A stretch of DNA of 53,634 bases, taken from NCBI GenBank assembly GCA_033064195.1, contig JARBJD010000426.1, positions 1-53,634 on the forward strand, given 5' to 3'. The stretch is from Blattamonas nauphoetae (Eukaryota > Preaxostyla > Oxymonadida). The translations under genes were made by a program, and so were the position numbers. The number at the start of each line of letters is the position of its first letter. Position 1 is the stretch's first letter. Shown here in pieces: positions 30,600 through 39,517 of the stretch. The notes beneath the pieces were generated by a model that was not told the DNA's origin, ran no database searches, and was given only the letters and a program-made list of their open reading frames with translations.

Positions 30600-31651
30600 T
30601 GAACTGTAAAAGATAAATTAAGACATACTGGTGATTTATGTTCCATGAGACATACTTTCAAGTCTTAAGACATCATAGTAGAGTTGAGTGAGATGGTCGT
30701 TGGTTTGAGGTTCATCATATGATTTTATGAAAGAATGAAAACAGAAGGAAAACATACAAGTTTTGTTTCGGTTGGGAAACAACTTTTCAGGAGTTAAAAC
30801 ACGACAATGTCCCAGACTCGAGCGATGTTTTTCTCCTCGCTCCAATTCGGTTCACTATTTGATTTTATGAGAGAATGAATGTGAAAATAGAGGATACCTG
30901 TTTAGGGTGTTACGAGCAACATACTTTCAAATCCTAAAACGCCTTTGTGTACATGAGTTGTGACGATCGTTCGTGCCTGGTCCATAAGTGAATTTTAGAA
31001 TTGAATGAAAACAAAATCAGAGCATACCAGTTTTAGATTTTCGGAGACTCATACTTTGCAAGCTTAATGCGCAATAGATGACTCAATTTGAGGGTTGGTT
31101 TTCCGTCTGTTTCTATCTGGTTCCTTATTGGTTTTTATGAAAGAATTAATGTGGAAACAGAGGATACCAGTTTTGTGTTTTGAGTGACACATTCTTTTGA
31201 AGTCTAAAAGACCGTACTGTACCTCAGGGGTGAGGATCATTGACATCGAGTTCACTATGGGATTTAAAAAGTGAATGAACAGAAAAACGTGAGCATACCA
31301 CTTTCGTTTCTTGATTTCCACATACAACGAGCCATAAAGCGTGATCGTGTACTCAATTCGAAGGTCACTTGTTTCTCCGTTTCGATCTGGTACAAAAATG
31401 ATTTTTATCAAAGAATTCAATTCAAAAGTGAACATACCGGTTAATCTCCAGTCAGATCCACATTGATTAGAGCATAAAGAGTCGTACTGTACCTGAATGA
31501 AGAATACTAAAAAGAGCAAAATTGAGTCCAAGAGAATGTTTTATGAAAAGAGAAGAGTAGAAATGAATAATTCAAAAGAGGAAGAACGTGAATTCAAGGT
31601 CAATAGAAAGTAAAACAAAGCGGCGTACCTTCTGAATCAAAATCGATGATC
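30600..31651 (+). repeat. Diverged tandem array, unit about 135 bp (left of DIRS)
   Basis: Recurring landmarks: a GAATGAA segment, then AGCATACCAGTTTT-like, then ACATACTTTCAAG-like, then a GTACTGTACCT-like segment. The ATACC landmark recurs near 30751, 30892, 31023, 31162, 31292 and 31430, spacing 130-141 bases. Units are strongly diverged. No coding potential. The array continues beyond the DIRS element at 36480-36870. Confidence 0.65.
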
Positions 31652-31676
31652 GATCTCGAGTATGGTTCCGAAATGA

Positions 31677-31795
31677 GAGATGAAGATAGATTGAGTATAT
31701 TTCCTGTGAATTGAGTCAAATTAAGCTAATTAATGAGGTTATTCTTCTAATTATCTCCTATCTCTTCTCGTGAAGTGATCATCCCTTTGTTACTC
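31677..31795 (+). repeat. DIRS left inverted terminal repeat
   Basis: From GAGATGAAGATAG to TTTGTTACTC. An exact or nearly exact inverse of 36142-36260. Confidence 0.9.
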
Positions 31796-32880
31796 TGTTG
31801 GGAGCGTTCTGCCTGATGAAATAACGTCTTGTGTGGCTTAGGATATAAAAGTTCTCCTTTCTTGCCTTTTTTCTTCTTCTTTTTCTGTTTTCTAGTTGTG
31901 GGGGTGGGTGGTGGTCTTTCTCTATCTTCATCTCTCATTTCGGAACCATACTCGAGATCACTCTCCAGTGATCGACGAGTTATGGCTTCCTCCACTCGAG
32001 ATGAAGATAGATTGAGTTTGTTGGGATCCTCGATAGGTTTGATGTAGTGTTTTTCCATGACCTTTGAATTTTTTGATAGCCTCACCCCTTTCGCGAGGCT
32101 GCCCATGTCCCATCCCCTCTGCTTCCTCTTGGCAATTCCCGCATGCTTTAGAGAATACGGCGTGTATTCATTTGTGTCGATCCCGGCTGCCTTCATCAGC
32201 TGCCCAACCAACCTTCTGATGTCCCTCTCCGTCCTGAGATCTCCCCCTCCGACTAATTGCCCCTCCCAATCAATTCCCATCTTTCGATCCAGCTGTCCAA
32301 TCCAATCCGCGACTCTCAATCCTTCTTGTAAGTTCGCTTCATTCAAAACATGATCTCTCACCTCCTCATCCGTCTTTAGCTGCATTCTTACCACTAAGCT
32401 TTCATCCTCCGCATTGATAAACATTGTTTCCCTTTGTATCTGAGCTATTTCCGTAAAGCGCACTCCATGCTGAAGGACGAGGAGCGTGGCAACCGCTGCA
32501 TCAATCTCGGTCTCCTTCAGTTCGTACTCAGGGTTCCACATCCTCCGAACTTCATTCTCGACTAATTCCGCGTCAAATATTTCTTTGTACCTGCTCTTCG
32601 GAACGTGCACTCGTCGGATGCCCTTCATCGTTTGTTTCACGACCAGCGCCTCCCCCACTGGTCCTTGATCCAGTAGTTGCGACAGAAAAGATAGAGCACT
32701 TCTTGCACCCCCAGCCGAGCTCGATGAGCTTGTTCTAATTGACCATTCTGTAATAAAGTTGGCCACCTCAACCTGACCCATGTCCCTCCAATCTCTTCCG
32801 ACCGAGTTTGCGTGTTGAATCCATCGCCTGATGGCCCCAGCATATTGCCGTTTTGTTGATTCGCTGAATCCAGATAACAT
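31747..32880 (-). CDS. DIRS tyrosine recombinase
   Basis: About 377 codons from M-L-S-G-F-S-E-S-T-K-R-Q-Y-A-G; the frame is open further upstream, overlapping the reverse-transcriptase gene, so the true start may be earlier. An N-terminal SAM-like helical domain (R-Q-Y-A-G-A-I-R-R-W-I) is followed by the catalytic domain: G-V-R-F-T-E-I-A-Q (first Arg), Y-S-L-K-H-A-G-I-A-K (His region) and M-E-K-H-Y-I-K-P (Tyr nucleophile). It ends in a Lys-rich tail. The enzyme would insert the circular DNA copy into a short matching site. Confidence 0.88.
   Translation of the reverse strand: MLSGFSESTKRQYAGAIRRWIQHANSVGRDWRDMGQVEVANFITEWSIRTSSSSSAGGARSALSFLSQLLDQGPVGEALVVKQTMKGIRRVHVPKSRYKEIFDAELVENEVRRMWNPEYELKETEIDAAVATLLVLQHGVRFTEIAQIQRETMFINAEDESLVVRMQLKTDEEVRDHVLNEANLQEGLRVADWIGQLDRKMGIDWEGQLVGGGDLRTERDIRRLVGQLMKAAGIDTNEYTPYSLKHAGIAKRKQRGWDMGSLAKGVRLSKNSKVMEKHYIKPIEDPNKLNLSSSRVEEAITRRSLESDLEYGSEMRDEDRERPPPTPTTRKQKKKKKKGKKGELLYPKPHKTLFHQAERSQQSNKGMITSREEIGDN
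31921..32016 (+). repeat. DIRS internal complementary region
   Basis: The first ~40 bases complement the outer left end (GGAACCATACTCGAGATC) and the following ~58 complement the outer right end (GATCACTCTCCAGTGATC onward), overlapping at GATC. It templates the joining of the two ends during replication. Confidence 0.9.
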
Positions 32881-32912
32881 CAAAAACAACGTCCGCTGAT
32901 TGATCCCTCTCT

Positions 32913-34778
32913 CTAGTGCCAACCCTTCCCAAATTTCTCCACCAAGAATGCTTTCAGCGTTCCTGGTGGACGGCCGCTCCCCGCTGCTTGCATTCCAACC
33001 CCCTCCACTGTTATCTCCGCCGTTCTTCCCAGGTGCAACGATCTCGACGACATCTTTTCGATCTCCTCCCTGCCCAACAGTGTGGTCCAATCGGGAACGA
33101 CCAGGATCATCGTTGTCGGTTGGTCTATCAATTTCCGCACAATCCTTGGAACAAGTGGAACCGGCGGGAAGGCGTACACACAGTGTTCCCTCGTCCAATC
33201 CTGAAGGAGGGCGTTCGTCCCGGCCGATTCCTTCTCCCAAGCCAGACTCCAATACCTTTCGACTTGTCTGTTGCTCGCTGTGGCAAACGCATCCACCGAC
33301 GGCGTGATCTGGAAGTGGTCCACGAGTTTGTTGAACCCTTCTCGTTTCAGTGAATAATCGGTTGCGTCTCGGATCCGAGAGAGCCTGTCTGCGACTGTGT
33401 TCTCTTCGCCAGGAATGTACTCGGCCCAGAGCCGACAGTTGATGGCGCCTGCTGCCTCGAACAGATGGACAAAAAGATCGACGAGGGACAAGGCCGACGA
33501 GCGCCTGTTTATGTTCGCTACCGCAACTTGGTTGTCCGACAAGACTAAAACATCGTCTCCCTCTCTGATCAGTCCCCTTTTGGCTCCTTCCACAAACCCT
33601 CGCACGATTGCAAAAGCCTCTCTCCTGTTGCTCGACCAGGCACTCTCTTCCTCGTTGAAGTGGACTTGCCAAGCTTCCTGGATGCCTCCTCTTGACCAAA
33701 CGACCCCGACTCCCAAGCTGCTTGCGTCGGTGGTCATACTGACCGTCTGGTTGAACATCTTGAGCGAACGTTCGATCGGACGACCCAATCTGGACATCCA
33801 CCACCTCATTTCCTGGACCGCTGACGGCGCTAGTGTTCCTCCACTGCCCCATCCTCCTTCTTGGACGATATTGTCCTTCCAGCTTGAGAGGTGCCTTGTG
33901 TTGAAGAAGGCAAGCGGGTCCACAAACCCGATTGACTGTAATTTTCCCACCATTGAGGCGATCGTCCGAACCCGACAGTGTCCCCCCTTCTGATCTTGTC
34001 TCAGCCTCTCTCTCACAAGCTCTCTCATTCCCCGAATCTTGTCTTTTCCAACGCTGACACTGTTCACGACGGAGTCCCAGACGAAACCGAGATACTCTAT
34101 TCTTTGTGTGGGAACTAGATGTGACTTCCCTTCGTTTACTGTAAAGCCTAGTTGCGACAGCAGATGTATCACCGCCTGTGTGTTTGAACTTCCCTCGCTC
34201 TCTGACTTGTGAATCAAAAGAAAATCGTCCAAGTACACGACTATCGAGAACAGTGGGCGAAACAGGGCCACCACTGGCCTGAGAATCTTTGTAAACAGAC
34301 GGGGAGCAGATGCTAACCCGAAACATAGAGTCCGCTGGATGAAATACCTTCCCCCCACTACGAAGCCGAAGTACGGCTGATCTTGAATGTGGAGTGGAAT
34401 ATGGGTGTAGGCCTGAGTTAAGTCGACGCTTGTCATCCAAGCGCCGTCGAACAGAAGTTGTGCCACGGTCGAATTGTTGTCCATCTTGAAATGATGATGT
34501 GCGACGTGCTCGTTCACACGGCGGCAATCTAGGATGCGCCGCCAGGAGCCGTCCTTCTTCCGTATGACGAAGGTCGCGTTCCAGCATTTCACGTCTTCTC
34601 TTTCCACTTCTTGAATGATGCCCTCTTTTAATTCCATCCCTATCGTTTCCTTCAGTCCAATCTTCTCCGCCTTCGCAAGGTTCAACTCGAAGGGGTGCCC
34701 AATAGTTGCCGGCGGGCCCCTCGAGTTCCATTCGATCCTCCATCCGTCTCTCATGTCCTCTCCCATCCCAAATCTCAC
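32913..34778 (-). CDS. DIRS reverse transcriptase with RNase H
   Basis: About 621 codons. RT motifs: K-D-G-S-W-R-R-I-L-D-C-R-R-V-N, S-V-D-L-T-Q-A-Y, L-C-F-G-L-A-S-A-P and the catalytic V-V-Y-L-D-D-F-L-L. RNase H follows with T-T-D-A-S-S-L-G-V-G, N-R-R-E-A-F-A-I and L-S-D-N-Q-V-A. A final segment (Y-A-F-P-P-V-P-L, then L-V-V-P-D-W) is usual for DIRS polymerases. It copies the element's RNA to DNA. Overlaps the upstream extension of the recombinase frame, as is common in this family. Confidence 0.93.
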   Translation of the reverse strand: MRFGMGEDMRDGWRIEWNSRGPPATIGHPFELNLAKAEKIGLKETIGMELKEGIIQEVEREDVKCWNATFVIRKKDGSWRRILDCRRVNEHVAHHHFKMDNNSTVAQLLFDGAWMTSVDLTQAYTHIPLHIQDQPYFGFVVGGRYFIQRTLCFGLASAPRLFTKILRPVVALFRPLFSIVVYLDDFLLIHKSESEGSSNTQAVIHLLSQLGFTVNEGKSHLVPTQRIEYLGFVWDSVVNSVSVGKDKIRGMRELVRERLRQDQKGGHCRVRTIASMVGKLQSIGFVDPLAFFNTRHLSSWKDNIVQEGGWGSGGTLAPSAVQEMRWWMSRLGRPIERSLKMFNQTVSMTTDASSLGVGVVWSRGGIQEAWQVHFNEEESAWSSNRREAFAIVRGFVEGAKRGLIREGDDVLVLSDNQVAVANINRRSSALSLVDLFVHLFEAAGAINCRLWAEYIPGEENTVADRLSRIRDATDYSLKREGFNKLVDHFQITPSVDAFATASNRQVERYWSLAWEKESAGTNALLQDWTREHCVYAFPPVPLVPRIVRKLIDQPTTMILVVPDWTTLLGREEIEKMSSRSLHLGRTAEITVEGVGMQAAGSGRPPGTLKAFLVEKFGKGWH

Positions 34779-34879
34779 CCAGCTCTCCCAATACCGACCG
34801 ACCTTTCCCCCAATTCCACCTTCCTGATCTATCTTCGCTGTTGGAGGGACTGGACCGTCCTCCTTCGGTTCGTGCCCAT

Positions 34880-36112
34880 CTAATACTGCGAGCGGCGCTG
34901 GAATTTTGGCGTTGGCTGTGGTTGGAAGCCTTTTGGCCTCGAACGATTTTGATGGGAGGCCTGCTGCCCGAACTGACGACCTGGCGACGTTGGGCGAGCG
35001 TATCGTTGACCAGCCTGGGTTGGAACCGGTTGGTTGAACTGTCTTTCCCTCTGAGCCCCCGAGAAGGAATTGTGTTGAAAGTAACGCCCCTGGTTGGGGC
35101 CCCTGCGAAAAAACGTCTGCCTCCTTGCGAGGTCTCGTCTTTTTGTTTCCTCCTGGAGGGATACCAGCATCGCCCTTTGTTTCGACAGCGAATCCGCCTT
35201 CCTCCGATCAAGCAAAGGTCTCGCGTGGACCTTCAGGATATGCGAGATACGCGCTCTGTTGAGCCGGTGGGCAAGCTCACCCGCTTTTTGAGTCATGAGA
35301 TGTAACGACCGCCTGTCGTTACCATCTGTCTCCGGCCTGGACAAGGCTCCCAGCCCCATCGTGATGAGATGATTCGTCTCTACTTCAATTCTTAGAAGAG
35401 TCGAATTGAGGGGCGCGAGACGTTGATCAAACCCCTCTTCTGCGATCAGATCCGGGTAGCCGTCGTACAGATCCTTGGCTTCCTTCACACGTTCTCGAAC
35501 CTCATCTTCATCGCTAGAATCCCATTCAAAGTCAGGGAGCCGATCAATCATATCCAGCAGCTTCTCTTCTGCGCTTTCGTCTAATACCCGATCCTCCTCC
35601 ATATCTTGGTCTTCATCTTGTCTCCCAGCCGTTGGACGAAGAATACTTCGTGGCTGAACGTCAGCAGTGTCCCACTGCAAAGTTGCCGCGTGCTGCAAAT
35701 TCTGAAACATCGGCGGAGTTACTCGGCCTATGGAGCCCGAAGGTGCCGGGGACATCGATCGTCGGAATGTAGTGGTCGGTGGTGGTTGTCGAGCCGGATA
35801 AAGTAGAGATCCTGCCATCGGCCAAGTTGTTTCTGGTGGAGCAAGCCCGAGCCATTCGTTCGAGTTTTGTTGCGTCAGAAGGTCTACCTCGTTGACCAGA
35901 CCTCTGCAGATGTGGAATAGAGCTCCAAGGATCCTCTCTGATCCCTCGGGGACCCGGAATTGTTCGTATTCGAGGAGTTTTCCGTCGTCATTCATTTGCA
36001 TCGCTTGCAAGGCATAAGCCCATTCTGTCCGCATATTGAACATCCTTTGAACACTTTGGTGTAAAAGAGTGGCATCTGGAGGCCATGAAATCACCCTAGG
36101 AGATGGTATCAT
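34880..36112 (-). CDS. DIRS gag-like protein
   Basis: 410 codons, first gene of the element. The N-terminal ~100 residues are helical; the middle is acidic (D-E-D-Q-D-M-E-E-D, W-D-S-S-D-E-D-E-V); the last ~100 are Arg/Gln-rich (R-R-G-P-N-Q-G-R-Y-F, F-Q-R-R-S-Q-Y), as in nucleic-acid-binding gag ends. No zinc knuckle is visible, which is common in DIRS elements. Assigned mostly by position. Confidence 0.75.
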   Translation of the reverse strand: MIPSPRVISWPPDATLLHQSVQRMFNMRTEWAYALQAMQMNDDGKLLEYEQFRVPEGSERILGALFHICRGLVNEVDLLTQQNSNEWLGLAPPETTWPMAGSLLYPARQPPPTTTFRRSMSPAPSGSIGRVTPPMFQNLQHAATLQWDTADVQPRSILRPTAGRQDEDQDMEEDRVLDESAEEKLLDMIDRLPDFEWDSSDEDEVRERVKEAKDLYDGYPDLIAEEGFDQRLAPLNSTLLRIEVETNHLITMGLGALSRPETDGNDRRSLHLMTQKAGELAHRLNRARISHILKVHARPLLDRRKADSLSKQRAMLVSLQEETKRRDLARRQTFFRRGPNQGRYFQHNSFSGAQRERQFNQPVPTQAGQRYARPTSPGRQFGQQASHQNRSRPKGFQPQPTPKFQRRSQY

Positions 36113-36141
36113 CGAGAAAACTATGTTGACTACAATTCAAG

Positions 36142-36260
36142 GAGTAACAAAGGGATGATCACTTCACGAGAAGAGATAGGAGATAATTAGAAGAATAACC
36201 TCATTAATTAGCTTAATTTGACTCAATTCACAGGAAATATACTCAATCTATCTTCATCTC
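36142..36260 (-). repeat. DIRS right inverted terminal repeat
   Basis: Inverse partner of 31677-31795. The outer unique end runs on to GAGAGTGATC at 36302, sharing GATC with the left end. Confidence 0.9.
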
Positions 36261-36479
36261 GAGTGGAGGAAGCCATAACTCGTCGATCACTGGAGAGTGA
36301 TCGAGAAATTTCGAGCACCAAAAAGTTGATCAAAAAAATTAGAACTCATGTTCAACTTTCATTTAAGAAAAAAGGGAGAGACAATGAAGAGAAAAGTAGA
36401 ATGAAGTGAGAATGAAAATTCTAGAGTGAAGTGGAGAGAGAAAAAAGAGAAGACAAAAAGTGAAGTGCGAATGTCGGTA

Positions 36480-36870
36480 CAAGAATGAGTCTTAGGAAAA
36501 GATAATTCAAAAAAGAGATCAGATCTGTCTTAATTCTTCGGTAAAACTTCATTTGAGAAAGTAAGAGGTGATAGTGTACCAACGATGAGATGATCAGTTG
36601 GTTTGGGTCCAGAAAAGAAATTTAAAAAGAGATGATCAAAAAAGAAGAACATACAAGTTATTTGTCGGTCGTGCAACATCCATTTGAGAGATAAGAAGCG
36701 ACAGTGGTTCAGATTTTTGACGTCGAGTTTGGTTCGATCAGAGATGGTACATAAGAAGATTTTAGAAAAGAATGAATTCAAAAATAGAACAAACCTTTCA
36801 TGAATAAGTCGGAAAAGAAAATTCTGAGGATAAAACAAAGTAGTGTACCTGAACGAGAGAAACAGAAAAA
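36480..36870 (+). repeat. Tandem array remnant right of DIRS
   Basis: Continuation of the ~135-bp array: GAACATACAAGTTA near 36649 and GAACAAACCTTTCATG near 36788, about 140 bases apart, and a GTAGTGTACCTGAACG segment near 36840. The remaining stretch to 37057 is purine-rich without a gene. Confidence 0.55.
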
Positions 36871-37277
36871 ACTCAATGATCAAAGACGAGAAAGTGATGT
36901 AGAAAAAGATAAGATAACAAATGTGAAAAGTGAAAGTGAAACACACCAAAAGGAAACGGTAAAGAGCAGTCAGGAACGAGAAGGGATGATCGAGTCCCAT
37001 TGAAGGACTTTCTCTGATCAGACAGGACTGATCGAACCCATCGATGAGAGGATCGAAAGTAGTGTATAAGTCGATTAACGATACCTCCGAGGTTCACTGT
37101 TAGCACGGAATAAATGAATTTCAACCTCAAAAACATACATTTCCTGACCCTTCGATTTTGATGAATTTTGGACCTGATTCTTACTTTATTTTGATAAAAT
37201 GAGCTCCAAAAATGGATTGCAGACGATTCAGGGTCAAATCAATCGGCACGATCATGTCGATGTTGTACATCAATCCA

Positions 37278-37354
37278 ATTGACTGGACCAGGTGGCCCAG
37301 GTGGATCGCGAAATCAAATTGGTTTTTTATTTTTGGAGGTCCACAGGTCCACAA
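37278..37354 (+). repeat. GTCCACAGG module, copy in C's TIR
   Basis: ATTGACTGGACCAGG, paired GGTGG-CCCAGG units, GCGAAATCAAATTGG, T-rich core, then GGTCCACAGGTCCAC. Counterpart of 11854-11928. Confidence 0.65.
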
Positions 37355-37515
37355 CGGCTCTAAAGAGCCTGAGCTTCGCGAAGTCCACAAAGTCCACGGC
37401 GCAGGGGCATGCTCAGAATGCACCAGAATGACGTGCACTACCTCCCCATGCATCTGTGGTATTGGTGGATTGTTTTGGTCAAATATGAATTTTTCACTTT
37501 TTTCATCACTATATA

Positions 37516-38106
37516 ATAGTAGTGTCAATAATCCACGCCATGTCAATAATCCACGATCTGTTAAGGATAAATCACAATTGGTCCAACTAAGAAAAAAATA
37601 AAATACTAGATTTATTTGACGACAAAAATTTGAGAGTGCCTCATATCGCCCTATAGGAAAATGCACACATTTTTTGAAACTTTTTGGGGTCATTTCTCCA
37701 CGACCAGACGTCCGTTTTGGACCGAAGAAAAAGCGTTTTATCGTGTATCTATCGATCAAAGACACTCAAAAAAAATCAAAAAATCTCATGTAATCTTTCT
37801 GGGCGAAAAACAGCGTTTTTTCACATCGTCCCAGAGACCCATAATTGTTTCTTGAAATTTTTTTCAAAAAATTCATTTATCCAAACAAACGATTCAACAA
37901 AAAATTTCATCAAAATCGGTTCACAGTTTGTGAAGATATTGCCGAAACACTTTTTTTTTATTGGGCAAATGGGGTATTTTGAGGTTTTCTCGGAATAGCG
38001 CCGGGATATAATTCTAAAATTTTATTTTTTTCTTAGTTGGTCCATTATGGTCCCACACCGAACAGAGCGTGGATTGTTGATTTTCTTGGATTATTGACAC
38101 TACTAT
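37516..38106. mobile_element. Non-autonomous TIR transposon inside C's TIR
   Basis: About 590 bp bounded by inverted ends ATAGTAGTGTCAATAATCC. A second inverted pair lies inside (TTGGTCCAACTAAG near 37578, CTTAGTTGGTCCA near 38032). The equivalent site in A's TIR is empty, showing the insertion. The flanks are TA-rich, so a TA-targeting (Tc1/mariner-like) family is possible. It has no coding capacity. Its interior has phrases such as CATCAAAATCGGTT, also seen in the 27-30 kb arms. Confidence 0.8.
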
Positions 38107-38261
38107 AAGGTATGTAAAAAAACGATTTTTTTAAAATTAACCTTAATTTTTGCGATCATCCAAAATTGTTCTGACAACGTTAATATCGGTCTGACGTGTT
38201 TATATACGACGTGTTTCGTGTGATCTGAGAAGTATTTCCGAAGTTATGGGTAGTCCAAAAA

Positions 38262-38302
38262 TTAACGCTGATTTATTTTTTTTCTGATTTTTTAATTGGT
38301 AT
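38262..38302 (+). promoter_or_regulatory. Class II promoter copy, outer, in C's TIR
   Basis: TTAACGCTGATTTATT, then CTGATTTTTTAATTGGTATATG, facing inward. Counterpart of 11500-11544. Confidence 0.55.
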
Positions 38303-38456
38303 ATGAAGAGGAGATCCAGACAAAGTTTGAAAAATACAAATTTGAGCTTTGACCACAAAATCCTCTTCCAAGGTCAATCCCGATCTGCTGAGTTCATTTC
38401 TGATGTTTTCAGAGTGATCTGAGCAGTAGTTCCTGAGATATGAGTGATCCAAAAAT

Positions 38457-38500
38457 AAACGTTAAACTTTTTTAACTTTCTGATTTTTTAATTTGTATAT
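38457..38500 (+). promoter_or_regulatory. Class II promoter copy, inner, in C's TIR
   Basis: AACGTTAAACTTTTTTAAC, then CTGATTTTTTAATTTGTATATG. It directly precedes the conserved 0.3-kb block and a 16-codon frame (M-K-R-S-Y-R-T-S-S-S) at 38499-38546. Confidence 0.6.
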
Positions 38501-38502
38501 GA

Positions 38503-38817
38503 AGAGGAGTTACAGAACAAGTTCAAGTACAGAGCCCTCGACGTAATGTTCCAAGATACTCAGGCAAAATGGTGCCCTGGTGACTGATGCGCAGAACGAT
38601 TTGGCGGTTGGATTGGAGACGGATGATCGAAAGATTGTCCCCGGGGTTCATGTTGGCATTAGATTCTTTACAAAGAATTTGACCGTAAATCATGCCCACC
38701 CAAGACTTAACCCTTCAAGGACTTCGCCAGCAGCAGTCATTTAGAAGGATCGCGATAGAACGATCCCCAAAGGAGTATCGGGGTGTCTATAGGAAGCTCG
38801 TACGAACGTGGGAAGGC
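38503..38817 (+). ncRNA. Candidate structured RNA or origin block in the TIR (C copy)
   Basis: Near-identical inverse of 10994-11301. Stems such as ATTCTTT-AC-AAAGAAT and CCCC-AAAGGAGTATC-GGGG are visible. It lies between a class II promoter (38457) and the next one (38868), so a short transcript is possible. A replication-origin or packaging role would explain the conservation equally well. Confidence 0.4.
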
Positions 38818-38867
38818 TCTTCTCTTCGGTTATTTTTGTATTGTTCGATTCATGGACTCCAAGAAAT

Positions 38868-38911
38868 AACGTTAAACTTTTTTTATTTTTCAATTTTTTA
38901 ATTAGTATAAA
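38868..38911 (+). promoter_or_regulatory. Class II promoter before the C repeat-protein gene
   Basis: AACGTTAAACTTTTTTTAT, CAATTTTTTAATTAG, TATAAAATG. This is the fullest form of the box and ends at the start codon. Confidence 0.7.
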
Positions 38912-39517
38912 ATGACAAACCTCTTAACACCAGGCAAACTAATTGACATCTTAAATAATGAACAATTAATTCTGATCACTGAACCTGTCCTGAATCGTCG
39001 TGGAACATCGTATCTGACACAGGGAACTTTCGTATATGCAACCGAAGATAAACCAGATGACATTTATCAAGTATACATCACATCATTCGTTAAAGGAGCC
39101 CGACCGCATCGAAATCCCACTCTGTATCACAGATTTGATGATTGTTGCACGAAAGAGAAATTCATTGAGTCCTTGCACAGTGAGAATTGTGAACTCGTTG
39201 ATGAATACAAACGATCTGAGTCTGTGGTGAGGTATCTTCATGAAGGTGTTGAATGGAGGATTAAACCATCAGACTGGATGAAAGGAGTAAGAACACACGA
39301 GATGAAGCGCAAACACTACACTCAATCATTTGTTGAAAACGAATTGAGAAAATACAATTGTGAACTCGTTGGTGAGTACCAGAAAGTAATGGTTCCTTTT
39401 CACTATCGGGTTATTGGAGAGGATAAAGTTTACAAAGTGAGACTTGATGATTGGTTTAAAGCAAAGAGAAAACCACACCTAAGAGGTAAAACAAACAACT
39501 CAAAAGTTGAGGAATAA
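38912..39517 (+). CDS. Triple-repeat protein at the Polinton C left end
   Basis: Open frame of 201 codons. Three related units of ~45-60 residues are visible, each ending in a Trp/Phe-Lys-Gly/Ala pattern: Y-I-T-S-F-V-K-G-A-R-P-H, I-K-P-S-D-W-M-K-G-V-R and V-R-L-D-D-W-F-K-A-K-R-K-P-H. The last two begin with N-C-E-L-V-[DG]-E-Y. The pattern recalls small repeat domains found in phage and giant-virus proteins (DUF723-like), but without their cysteines, so I do not name a family. The basic unit ends suggest nucleic-acid binding. It is the first gene inside the TIR and has a class II promoter. B's 25948-26160 is a short relative. Confidence 0.65.
   Translation: MTNLLTPGKLIDILNNEQLILITEPVLNRRGTSYLTQGTFVYATEDKPDDIYQVYITSFVKGARPHRNPTLYHRFDDCCTKEKFIESLHSENCELVDEYKRSESVVRYLHEGVEWRIKPSDWMKGVRTHEMKRKHYTQSFVENELRKYNCELVGEYQKVMVPFHYRVIGEDKVYKVRLDDWFKAKRKPHLRGKTNNSKVEE

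Larger units (their letters stand above)
31652..36302 (-). mobile_element. DIRS-like tyrosine-recombinase retrotransposon, looks whole
   Basis: A 4.65-kb element with 119-bp inverted terminal repeats (31677-31795 and 36142-36260), short unique outer ends, and an internal complementary region at 31921-32016 that complements both outer ends joined at GATC. Three reverse-strand frames follow in the order gag-like, reverse transcriptase/RNase H, tyrosine recombinase. This is the layout of DIRS elements, which integrate through a circular DNA using a recombinase rather than an integrase. All frames are open and I see no break; it looks young. It lies within the 135-bp array. Confidence 0.93.
12149..37057 (+). 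mobile_element. Polinton B, interrupted by nested elements; right end not found
   Basis: A second Polinton with the same gene order as A plus extra reverse-strand genes (spike, repeat protein, a 259-aa unknown). It begins exactly at A's terminus, inside the polymerase gene, which fits A having inserted into B. The coding core is clear to about 28.7 kb. From there to C's left end at 37058 the sequence holds inverted arms, a tandem array and a DIRS element, and I could not identify B's own right TIR, so the right bound is only a limit. It is broken, with about six to eight breaks, mostly in the integrase, coil and small genes. Confidence 0.7.
37058..38838 (+). repeat. Left terminal inverted repeat of Polinton C (with insert)
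   Basis: Starts AGTAGTGTATAAG. Matches A's right TIR in opposite orientation apart from the 0.6-kb transposon at 37516-38106. Without the insert it is about 1.19 kb. It contains the GTCCACAGG module, two inward class II promoter copies and the conserved 0.3-kb inner block. The six bases before it (ATCGAA) are the candidate target duplication. Confidence 0.83.

Noticed and set aside
33397-33993. Plus-strand frame of 198 codons inside DIRS
   Set aside because: Antisense to the reverse transcriptase/RNase H, whose motifs are unambiguous.
33000-35211. Long upstream extension of the recombinase frame through the reverse-transcriptase gene
   Set aside because: Arg/Gly/Ser-rich and without domains; it is an open shadow phase of the reverse-transcriptase gene. 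Only the end near the recombinase is likely translated.
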